A stretch of 37,728 bases of DNA, taken from NCBI GenBank assembly GCA_002256005.1, contig NKIQ01000027.1:1-37728 (forward strand), in the 5' to 3' direction. A program made the position numbers and the translations under genes. Of this stretch, positions 1 to 7,298 are shown one piece after another. The DNA comes from Alphaproteobacteria bacterium PA4 (GTDB lineage Bacteria; Pseudomonadota; Alphaproteobacteria; Sphingomonadales; Sphingomonadaceae). The notes beneath the pieces are model-generated. The model saw nothing but the letters and a program-made list of their open reading frames with translations, was not told where the DNA came from and searched no databases. Within the stretch, counting starts at the first letter, position 1; each line of letters starts with the position of its first letter.

Positions 1-1
1 C

Positions 2-1624
2 CCTGGCCACATCACCCTGGCCCAAATGCGCCAGTTGCACACCACGCCCACCCAAGTGGCCCTCGACCCTGCCGCCCTGCCCGGCATTGCTGCTAGCGCG
101 GCCCTGGTGCTAAAGGCCGCGCAAGGAGGCGACGCTGTGTACGGTGTCAACACTGGCTTTGGCAAGCTGGCCAACCAGCGCATTGCGCAGGCCGACCTGG
201 AAACCCTGCAACTGAACCTGCTGCGCTCGCACGCCGTGGGCGTGGGCGAGCCCATGGCCGCGCCCGTGGTGCGCCTGATTCTGCTGACCAAGGCGGCCAG
301 CCTGGCGCGCGGTTACTCCGGCATTCGCCAGGTCGTCATCGACCGCCTGTTTGCGTTTTACAACTTGGGGCTAACGCCCGTCATCCCCTGCCAAGGCTCG
401 GTCGGCGCATCGGGTGATTTGGCGCCCTTGTCCCACTTGTGCCTGCCTTTGATTGGCGAAGGCGAAGTGTTCTTCCAAGGCACGCGCATGCCCGCCGCCC
501 AGGCTTTGCAGCAAGCCGGTCTGGAGGCTATTCGCCTGTCGGCCAAAGAAGGCCTGGCGCTGATCAATGGCACGCAGGTGTCCACCGCGCTGGCCATCCA
601 CGCATTGCTGGGCACCGAGCGTTTGTTTGAAGCGGCGGTGATTGCCGGTGCCGTAACACTGGACGCCGCCCGCGGCAGCGATGGCCCGTTTGATGCGCGC
701 ATCCACGCAGTGCGCGGCCAGCCCGGCCAGATCGATTGCGCAGCAGCCTACCGCGGCCTGACCGCCGGAAGCGAAATTCGCCTGTCGCATCTGGAGGGCG
801 ACGACCGCGTGCAAGACCCCTACTGCTTGCGCTGCCAGCCCCAGGTCATGGGCGCATGCCTGGACCAGATGCGCTACGCCACCCAGGTGCTGGTGCGCGA
901 AGCCAATGCGGTGACCGACAACCCCCTCGTTTTTGCGTCCTCACGCGCAGATGGCTTTTCCAGTGACACCGTGGAACCGGCTTTGCCGGGCCACTGGAGT
1001 CGCCCCCTTGAGTGGGAGGTGGCCACCGGCCACTTCGGGGGGGAGCTTGTTTCAGGTGGCAACTTCCACGCCGAGCCCGTGGCCTTGGTGGCCGACGCAT
1101 TGGCCGTGGTGATTGCCGAGATTGGCGCCATCAGCGAGCGTCGCGTGGCCATGCTGGTGGATACCGTGGTGTCGCGCTTGCCCGCGTTTTTGACGCCCGA
1201 GCCCGGCCTCAATTCCGGCTTCATGATCGTGCACGTGACGGCCGCCGCGCTGGCGTCCGAAAACAAATCGCTGGCCCACCCCGCCAGCGTGGACAGCCTG
1301 CCCACGTCGGCCAACCAGGAAGACCATGTGAGCATGGCGACCTTTGCCGCCCGGCGCCTGCAGAACATGCTGCGCAACACCGAATACATCATCGCCATCG
1401 AACTGCTCGCCGCGGCGCAGGGCATTGAATTTTTGCGTCCCTTGAAAAGCTCCAACGTGCTCGAGGGCGTGCTGCAACTGGTGCGTTCGGTATCTGCGGC
1501 CATGATGCAGGACCGCAGCCTGGCCCCCGACATGGAGGCGGTGCGCGATCTGATTGCGCAAGGCCAGGTGGCGCTGGCGGGAGAGTCACAGGTCGCGGCC
1601 TTGTCCGCCTTGCGATTGGCATAG
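2..1624 (+). CDS. hutH: Histidine ammonia-lyase, 5'-truncated
   Basis: Converts L-histidine to trans-urocanate and ammonia, the first step of histidine degradation, in the cytosol. The Ala-Ser-Gly triad that cyclises to the MIO electrophile is at 407-415, inside [11 protein letters not shown]. Other family blocks are [11 protein letters not shown] near the N-terminus, SGGNFHAEP, and [17 protein letters not shown]. The frame is open to the window edge and reads PGHITLAQ before the first in-window ATG at 26. Family members have about ten residues there, so the true start probably lies upstream and the gene is partial. About 35 extra residues sit between DNPLVFA and SGGNFHAEP (about 937-1050) compared with the usual form of about 510 residues. 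No other hut gene is in the window; the next gene is convergent. Base composition is less GC-rich than the DNA beyond 3.7 kb. The identification is firm; the start is uncertain. Confidence 0.95.
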   Translation, partial: PGHITLAQMRQLHTTPTQVALDPAALPGIAASAALVLKAAQGGDAVYGVNTGFGKLANQRIAQADLETLQLNLLRSHAVGVGEPMAAPVVRLILLTKAASLARGYSGIRQVVIDRLFAFYNLGLTPVIPCQGSVGASGDLAPLSHLCLPLIGEGEVFFQGTRMPAAQALQQAGLEAIRLSAKEGLALINGTQVSTALAIHALLGTERLFEAAVIAGAVTLDAARGSDGPFDARIHAVRGQPGQIDCAAAYRGLTAGSEIRLSHLEGDDRVQDPYCLRCQPQVMGACLDQMRYATQVLVREANAVTDNPLVFASSRADGFSSDTVEPALPGHWSRPLEWEVATGHFGGELVSGGNFHAEPVALVADALAVVIAEIGAISERRVAMLVDTVVSRLPAFLTPEPGLNSGFMIVHVTAAALASENKSLAHPASVDSLPTSANQEDHVSMATFAARRLQNMLRNTEYIIAIELLAAAQGIEFLRPLKSSNVLEGVLQLVRSVSAAMMQDRSLAPDMEAVRDLIAQGQVALAGESQVAALSALRLA

Positions 1625-1635
1625 CCCCCTTCCCA

Positions 1636-3597
1636 TCAGCTGGCGGCACAGACCCTGTTACGCCCTTCCTGCTTGGCTCGGTACAGTGCGCCATCCGCCC
1701 GGGCTACCAAGTCCTGGGGCCTTTTGTCGTCAGTCGGCAGGCAGCTCGCCACACCGAGGCTTAGCGTGATCACCGGTAGGACCGGGGAGGCAGGGTGCGT
1801 GATCGCCAAGGCCTGACACGCCTTGCGCAAGGCTTCTGCCAAAGTCAAAGCCGCCTCGGAGCCGGCGCCCGGCACCAGCACAACAAACTCCTCACCTCCA
1901 TAGCGCGCGGCCAGATCGCCGGCACGCCCCACCGCCTGCAGAAAGACCGCGGCCACCGCAGCTAGGCACCGATCGCCCTCGGGGTGGCCCAGCATGTCGT
2001 TGTAAAGCTTGAAGCCGTCGATGTCGGCAATGATGACGGCCAATGGCGTTTGGGCGCGGCTGGCGCGCCGCCATTCAGCCTCCAGCGCCTCGTCAAACCG
2101 GCGGCGATTGGCAAGGCCCGTCAGCGCATCCACATAGGACAAGCGGGAGAGGTGTTCATTGGCCAGGCGCAACTCTTCCGTGCGCTGGGCCACCAGGCTC
2201 TCCATCTGCAAGTGCCGTGCACGCAGGTGGTGGGTCCGCAAGCGGTACAACGCCACGACACCGGCCAGTGACGCCAATACCACCAAGGCCGTGAACCACG
2301 CGGTTTGGTAAAAATAGGGGCGCACGGTGATGGGCAAGGCTTTTTCTGCTTCGCTCCAGACCTTTCCATCGACGGACGCTGCAACTCTGAACAGGTATTT
2401 GCCATGGGGCAAGGCGGGGAAGGATGCCTCCCGGCTTTGGCCTGCGTCCACCCAGCCGTGCATCATGCCGTCCATCTGGTAGCGAAAACGCACCCGGTCC
2501 GCGTTTTGCAGGGTCATCGCCGTATAGCGTATGGACAGCGGCACCGATCCGGGCGGCAGCACGATACCGTGGTCTTCTGCGGGCGTGCTGACGCCATCCA
2601 CCACTGCGTTTTCGAGCCGCACCGCAGGCGGCTTCCCTGTGCGGGGAAGTCGCTGCGGGTCCACGATGACGAGACCATTGGCCGATGGCAGCCATAAATG
2701 CCCTTGTGCATCCTTGGCGCTGGCAGGCTGCAAACCGCCCGCAAAAGTAGTACCACGCAGCGCGTCGCCGGGACCATAGCCGGTGGACTGGAGCTTGGTG
2801 ATCTGGCCCTGCGCAAAAGCGTTCAACTCAGCGCGTGCCACTTTGTAGAAGCCACGGTTGCAGGTCATCCAGAGGTCGCCATTTTCATCCTCCAGGATGC
2901 TGAGCGACATTCCATCCCACAAGCCATCAGCAGGCCTAAATGCCACCAAGCGGTCGTCCTTCAGCCGGTTCATGCCTTCGCCATTGGTCCCGACCCAGAG
3001 GGTGGCATCTGCGTCCTCGTACAGCGCCATGACCCAGTTGGACACGAGACCGTCCGCTTTGGTGAGCGTAGTGAAGTTGCCACTGCGGTAACGCACCAGT
3101 CCGTCACCGGTGGTGCCAAACCAGAGTGTGCCCTGCCTGTCTTCCAGAATGGCTGCTACGCCCTCCCTGGGCGCCCCTGGTTCACGCACCGCCACAAAAC
3201 TTCGGCCATTAAAGCGGGCAAGACCCGACTGTGTACCCGCCCACAGTGTGCCGCTGCGGTCTTCAAATAGCACCCGCACTTCGACATTGGGCAAGCCCTG
3301 GGCCAGGCCGAAGCTTTCCAAGCGCCCCTGGTCCAGGCGCACCACCCCTGCCGTATAGGTTCCAATCCAAAGTGCCCCCGACCTATCTTCGTGGAGACTC
3401 GAAATCTCGTCGGTGGGCAAGCCGTGTTTGCGCGTCCAGCGCGTGATGTGCCCTGCTTCGATCCGGTCCACCCCTCCGCCTGCGGTGGACACCCAAGTCA
3501 CGCCATTGCGCCCATGCAATACAGCACGTGTGTTGTCATGGGAGAGCCCCTCCGGAGTACCCAGCACCACAAAGCTGCGGTCACGCAAGCGGTTGAG
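1636..3597 (-). CDS. Beta-propeller sensor diguanylate cyclase, 5' end lost at the junction
   Basis: Predicted membrane enzyme making cyclic di-GMP from two GTP in response to a periplasmic signal. In order from the broken N-terminus come repeated two-component-regulator propeller blades (recurring LWxGT-type motifs such as GALWIGT, GTLWAGT and TLWVGTNG), a Y_Y_Y-type immunoglobulin-like domain, one membrane helix (FTALVVLASLAGVVALY), a short coiled linker, and a GGDEF domain. The active-site loop is GGEEF (about 1885-1899), and an RAGD inhibitory I-site lies just upstream of it, so the enzyme should be active and product-inhibited. Complete proteins of this architecture usually have a signal peptide and more blades, often about 1000 residues. 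Here the reading frame runs into a C-rich tract, so an apparent ATG near 3627 encodes only tract sequence and is not a believable start. The stop lies 11 bases from the hutH stop; the two genes converge. Confidence 0.85.
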   Translation of the reverse strand, partial: LNRLRDRSFVVLGTPEGLSHDNTRAVLHGRNGVTWVSTAGGGVDRIEAGHITRWTRKHGLPTDEISSLHEDRSGALWIGTYTAGVVRLDQGRLESFGLAQGLPNVEVRVLFEDRSGTLWAGTQSGLARFNGRSFVAVREPGAPREGVAAILEDRQGTLWFGTTGDGLVRYRSGNFTTLTKADGLVSNWVMALYEDADATLWVGTNGEGMNRLKDDRLVAFRPADGLWDGMSLSILEDENGDLWMTCNRGFYKVARAELNAFAQGQITKLQSTGYGPGDALRGTTFAGGLQPASAKDAQGHLWLPSANGLVIVDPQRLPRTGKPPAVRLENAVVDGVSTPAEDHGIVLPPGSVPLSIRYTAMTLQNADRVRFRYQMDGMMHGWVDAGQSREASFPALPHGKYLFRVAASVDGKVWSEAEKALPITVRPYFYQTAWFTALVVLASLAGVVALYRLRTHHLRARHLQMESLVAQRTEELRLANEHLSRLSYVDALTGLANRRRFDEALEAEWRRASRAQTPLAVIIADIDGFKLYNDMLGHPEGDRCLAAVAAVFLQAVGRAGDLAARYGGEEFVVLVPGAGSEAALTLAEALRKACQALAITHPASPVLPVITLSLGVASCLPTDDKRPQDLVARADGALYRAKQEGRNRVCAAS

Positions 3598-3665
3598 CCC
3601 CCCCCCCCCCGGAACCCCCCACACCATGCCCGCGCGGGCCCCCCGCCCCCCCCCGCCGGAGGCTC
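3598..3665. other. Low-complexity C-rich junction between two unrelated genomes
   Basis: This stretch holds a run of 13 C (3598-3610), a run of 6 C (3615-3620), another of 6 (3639-3644) and one of 9 (3646-3654). To its left is betaproteobacterium-like DNA and a sensor gene cut in mid-propeller. To its right is alphaproteobacterial DNA. The right end reads CCGCCGGAGGCTCTC, which matches the outer edge of the dispersed palindromic repeat found elsewhere only in the right-hand part. The simplest reading is that a degraded or miscalled repeat copy was used to join two contigs. Confidence 0.8.
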
Positions 3666-3673
3666 TCTTTTGC

Positions 3674-5776
3674 TTAAAACTTCGTCCGCAGCGTCAGCCG
3701 CGCCGCGCGTGGCCCGCCGGTGGTGATGTTGTTGTCGGTATGGGCGGTGGGGAAATAGCCGGTGTTGAACAGATTTTCGATGTTGATCTGGGCGTCGATG
3801 CCCTTGGTCAGTGACGCATAGAGGCCGGCATCGACGCGGGTATAGGCCGGCAGGCGCACGGCGTTGCTGATGGTTGTGAAGCTGCTGGCCTGGTGGACGA
3901 TGCCGGCCGAAAAGCCGAAGCGATCGCTGACATCATAGCGGCTCCACAGCGACGCCTGGGTGTGCGGCACCAGTGGGACCTTGCGGCCGGCGGGGGCGGC
4001 GGTGGTGGTCGAACGGATCTCGGCATCCTGCACGGCAAAGCCGGCGCTGACCTGCCAGCGCTTGCTGATCTGGCCATTGGCGGCGAGTTCCAGGCCCTGG
4101 CTGCGCTGTTCGCCGGTCAGCACGATGGTGCCCGGCGTCGGGCCGGCGGCGCGGGTGTTGTCGCGGGTCAGGCGATAGACGGCGGCGGTCAGGTTCAGCA
4201 TGGGCAGCACGTCCCATTTGCCGCCGACCTCGTAATTCTCGAACTTTTCGGGCGCCAGCGCGGCGGTCGTCGCGTCGAGGCTGCTGAACTGGTCGCCCGA
4301 TTGCGGCAGATAGGAGCGGCTGTAGCTGGCATAGAGCGAGGCGCTGGCGACGGGCTTGAGGATCAGGCCGACACGCGGTGACCAGAGCGAATCGGTGCGC
4401 TGGAAGCGGCTGCCGTCGAGAAGGTTGGTGAAATCTAGCGAGAAACGGTCGTGGCGCAGGCCGGCGACGATCTCGACATGCTCGCCGATGGCGATCTGGT
4501 CCTGCACGAACGCCGCGGCGATATCGGCGCGGGTGCGATAATCGCGGGTGCCGGTGCTGCCGGGGCGGAAGATCGGCAGCGGCGCGCTGAACGGATCGGC
4601 GAGCGGCACGGTCGCCCGCACCGTATCGGCGGTGGCGCTGAAATAGCCCTGCAACCGCTGGCCGCGCGTCGTCTGGCGGCCGAGCTCGATGCCGGCCAGC
4701 ACGGTATGGCCGATGCCGCCGGTTTTCACCTTCCACACCAGATCGGTCTGGCTGATGAGGTTCTGGCGCTGCACCGCGTCGGAATAGGCCTCCACCCCGA
4801 ACTGGCCGTTGCTGACGGCGGTGGCCGGGTAGAGGTTGCGATAGAGCTTGTCATAATCGCCATAGCGGGCGCGCTGGCGCAGCGTCAGCGTATCGGTCAG
4901 CGCATAATCGGCGGACAGGCTGGCGATATCGGCGTTGAACAGCGCGCGGTTGACATCGGCGCGGCCGAAGAAGGTGTCGCGATAGCCGGTCAACGGCGCG
5001 CCATTCAGCGACGGCACACCGCGATCGACGACGCGATTGTCATCGGCATGTTCATAGCCGATGACGAGATTGCCCTTGCCGCCGAGATCGAACCCCAAAG
5101 TCGGGTTCACCGCCCAGCGCTGCAAGTCATAGATCTGGCGGTGGTTGGCGCCATCCTCATAGACCGCGTTCAGCCGGGCATTGACGCCGGCGGCGACCGG
5201 CTGGTTGATGTCGGCGCCCAGCCGCCAGGCGCCGAATGTGTCGACCGCGGCATCGCCGGCGATGAAGCCGGTGGCGCGCGGCAGTTTCGACACGCGGTTG
5301 ATGACACCGCCACCACCGCCGCGGCCGAAAATCATGGCATTGGGACCCTTCAGGATCTCCAGCTGCTCGATGTTGTAGAAATCGCGGTAGAATTGCACAT
5401 CGTCGCGCAGGCCATCGACGAAGAAATCCGCCGTGCTGTTGTTGCCGCGCAGCACGATCTGGTCGCGATGCCCCTCGCCCTGACCGAAGGCGGCGCCGGG
5501 CACATAGCGCAGCGCATCGGCGATGCTGAGCAGCGCCTGATCGTCCAGCCGTTCCCGCGACAGCACCGTCACCGATTGCGGCACGTCGAGCAGCGGCGTG
5601 TCGGTGCGCATCGCGCTGCTGTTGCTGTGGACGATATAGCCCTGGTCGCGCGTGCCGGTGACGACGATGACATCGGCGGTATCGGCGGCGGCATCCGTCA
5701 CCTCCTCCGCCCGGACGGCGCTGCCCAGTGCCATGGCGGTGGCGAGCAGCAGGGCGGAACGGGTGGTGGTACGCAT
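3674..5776 (-). CDS. TonB-dependent siderophore receptor
   Basis: Outer-membrane receptor that imports ferric siderophores using TonB/ExbBD energy. The 700-residue product starts with a signal peptide (MRTTTRSALLLATAMALGSA, cut near AVRAEE). Next comes a TonB box-like VIVVTGTR, then a plug domain (about residues 50-165) with the family signatures LLDVPQSVTVLSRE, IVLRGNNSTADFFVDGLRDD and LEILKGPNAMIFGRGGGGGVIN, then a 22-strand-type barrel ending in phenylalanine (LTLRTKF). Length and motifs fit the FhuE/Fiu-like siderophore group. I chose the ATG at 5776 because it begins the signal peptide; the in-frame start 15 bases upstream would put residues before it. A Fur-box-like palindrome lies just upstream, supporting iron repression. 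The 3' end lies about ten bases from the junction, and no siderophore synthesis genes are nearby. The ligand cannot be told from sequence. Confidence 0.93.
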   Translation of the reverse strand: MRTTTRSALLLATAMALGSAVRAEEVTDAAADTADVIVVTGTRDQGYIVHSNSSAMRTDTPLLDVPQSVTVLSRERLDDQALLSIADALRYVPGAAFGQGEGHRDQIVLRGNNSTADFFVDGLRDDVQFYRDFYNIEQLEILKGPNAMIFGRGGGGGVINRVSKLPRATGFIAGDAAVDTFGAWRLGADINQPVAAGVNARLNAVYEDGANHRQIYDLQRWAVNPTLGFDLGGKGNLVIGYEHADDNRVVDRGVPSLNGAPLTGYRDTFFGRADVNRALFNADIASLSADYALTDTLTLRQRARYGDYDKLYRNLYPATAVSNGQFGVEAYSDAVQRQNLISQTDLVWKVKTGGIGHTVLAGIELGRQTTRGQRLQGYFSATADTVRATVPLADPFSAPLPIFRPGSTGTRDYRTRADIAAAFVQDQIAIGEHVEIVAGLRHDRFSLDFTNLLDGSRFQRTDSLWSPRVGLILKPVASASLYASYSRSYLPQSGDQFSSLDATTAALAPEKFENYEVGGKWDVLPMLNLTAAVYRLTRDNTRAAGPTPGTIVLTGEQRSQGLELAANGQISKRWQVSAGFAVQDAEIRSTTTAAPAGRKVPLVPHTQASLWSRYDVSDRFGFSAGIVHQASSFTTISNAVRLPAYTRVDAGLYASLTKGIDAQINIENLFNTGYFPTAHTDNNITTGGPRAARLTLRTKF

Positions 5777-5789
5777 GACGAATCCTGAC

Positions 5790-5824
5790 AATGATTATCA
5801 ATAGCGGCGTTATTGATAATCATT
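5790..5824 (-). promoter_or_regulatory. Fur-box-like operator of the siderophore receptor
   Basis: AATGATTATCAAT and ATTGATAATCATT form a perfect 13-base inverted repeat separated by 9 bases, ending 13 bases upstream of the receptor ATG. Each arm carries the GATAATCATT core typical of Fur-family iron operators. The position would block ribosome access or transcription start of the receptor gene. Fur binding is inferred. Confidence 0.7.
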
Positions 5825-5866
5825 CGCAGAACTGTCAACTGCGGAGATTGCGTAAGGAAAAGATTG

Positions 5867-5986
5867 CCGCCGGCGGCTGGGGCCGTAGGCCCCAGACCCC
5901 AGTTGTTTGATTTCAAGCGTTTGTGTCGAAGTGTGGGACGATCAATCGAATGGGGTCTGGGGCCGATGGCCCCAGCCGCCGGAGGC
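5867..5986. repeat. Paired palindromic repeat, copy A
   Basis: Two 32-base arms face each other: left 5870-5901 and right 5951-5982, reverse complements except within the 3-base loop. A 49-base spacer separates them. Each arm also contains its own small hairpin, GGGGCC-N3-GGCCCC, so the element can fold as two small hairpins or one long one. It lies 4 bases past the stop of the MFS gene and upstream of the receptor promoter, so it could act as the MFS 3' terminator or transcript stabiliser. It belongs to the same family as the copies near 12.8, 29.5 and 36.5 kb. Confidence 0.85.
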
Positions 5987-5990
5987 CATT

Positions 5991-7256
5991 TCAATCCGCG
6001 GCGCGGGGTCGCAGCAGCAGCAACGCCAGCAGGCTCGCCGAAGCCGCGGCGGCGAGATAGGCCCCCACCCAGGCCAACCCGCCCCGATCGGCCAGCGCCT
6101 GGGCCAGCACCGGGGCCAGGCCGCCGCCGAGGATGCCGCCGAGATTGAAGGCCATGGAGGCGCCGGTGTAGCGGACGCGGGCCGGGAACAGGCCGGGCAG
6201 CCAGGCGCCGAGCGGGCCATAGACAAAGCCCATGACGAACAGGGCAAGGCCGAGGAACAGCCCGACCCGCAGCAGCGAGCCGCTGCCGAGCAGGGGCGCC
6301 AGCAGCGCGCCGGTGGCGATGGCGGCGGCGCAGCCGGCGATCAGCACGGCGCGCGGCGAGAAACGATCCGACAGCCAGCCCGACAGCAGGATGCCGAGCG
6401 CCAGGGCGAGGATGGCGACCAGCTGCACGCCAAGGAAGGTCTCGCGGGCATAACCCAATTTGGTGGTGCCGAAACCGAGCGCAAAGGCCGTCGAGAGATA
6501 GAACAGCGCGAAACAGGCGATGACGGCAAAGGTGCCGCCCAGCGTTTCGCGCCAATGGCCGCGCAGCAGTTCGGCGATCGGCACTGCCGGCGGCGGGGCG
6601 TGCGCGACGGCGGCGGCAAAGGCCGGGGTCTCGGTCAGCTTCAGCCGCACCCACAGCCCGACCCCCACCAGCAGCGCACTGGCGAGGAACGGCAGCCGCC
6701 AGCCCCAGGCGCGGAAATCGGCGTCCGACAGCCACAGGCCGAGCAGCAGGAACAGGCCATTGGCGGCGATGAAGCCGACCGGCGCCCCCAATTGCGGAAA
6801 CATGCCATAGCGGCCGCGCCAGCCCGGCGGGGCATTTTCCACCGCCAGCAGCGCCGCGCCGCCCCATTCGCCGCCAAGGCCGAAACCCTGGCCGAAGCGC
6901 AACAGACAGAGCAGCAGCGGCGCCAGCCAGCCGGCCATGGCAAAGGTCGGCAGGAAGGCGATGGCCAGCGTCGAGCCGCCCATCACCAGCAGGCTGGCGA
7001 CCAACGTCGATTTGCGCCCGATGCGATCGCCATAATGGCCAAAGACCAGCGCGCCGATCGGCCGGGCGATGAAGGCGACGGCGAAACTGGCATAGGCCGA
7101 GAGCAGCTGCGCCGAGGGATTGTCGGAGGGGAAGAACAGCGGCCCGAACACCAGCGAGGCGGCGGTCGCATAGATGTAGAAATCATAGAATTCGACCGCG
7201 GTGCCGACGAGGCTGGCGCCGAGGATGCGGCGGGTGGATGCTGGCTGGGTCCCCAT
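5991..7256 (-). CDS. MFS transporter of the metabolite:H+ symporter (MHS) type
   Basis: Predicted 12-helix inner-membrane proton symporter for an organic acid or zwitterion, related to ShiA/ProP/KgtP-type carriers. The 421-residue length is typical. Family markers are the first helix with GTAVEFYDFYIYATAASLVF, the loop 2-3 signature GHYGDRIGRKSTLV (the MFS G-x-x-x-D-R-x-G-R-K motif), RFGQGFGLGGEWGGAALLAVE in helix 4, and a second R-F-S-P-R motif near the middle. The substrate cannot be assigned. The start ATG at 7256 has only a weak ribosome site. The next upstream gene on this strand, the DUF748 protein, ends 42 bases away, so they may be co-transcribed. Repeat copy A follows the stop immediately. 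Confidence 0.88.
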   Translation of the reverse strand: MGTQPASTRRILGASLVGTAVEFYDFYIYATAASLVFGPLFFPSDNPSAQLLSAYASFAVAFIARPIGALVFGHYGDRIGRKSTLVASLLVMGGSTLAIAFLPTFAMAGWLAPLLLCLLRFGQGFGLGGEWGGAALLAVENAPPGWRGRYGMFPQLGAPVGFIAANGLFLLLGLWLSDADFRAWGWRLPFLASALLVGVGLWVRLKLTETPAFAAAVAHAPPPAVPIAELLRGHWRETLGGTFAVIACFALFYLSTAFALGFGTTKLGYARETFLGVQLVAILALALGILLSGWLSDRFSPRAVLIAGCAAAIATGALLAPLLGSGSLLRVGLFLGLALFVMGFVYGPLGAWLPGLFPARVRYTGASMAFNLGGILGGGLAPVLAQALADRGGLAWVGAYLAAAASASLLALLLLRPRAAD

Positions 7257-7298
7257 GGGTCCGGGTTGCGACGCGGCGGCGCCGGCGTCAAGCTGCGC

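Noticed and set aside
3598-3627. ATG near 3627 as the true start of the sensor cyclase
   Set aside because: The codons after it are C-run sequence encoding mostly glycine, and no signal peptide is present.
5867-5986. CRISPR array or insertion-sequence ends
   Set aside because: The repeats are pairs facing each other, not tandem arrays, and no transposase or cas gene is near.
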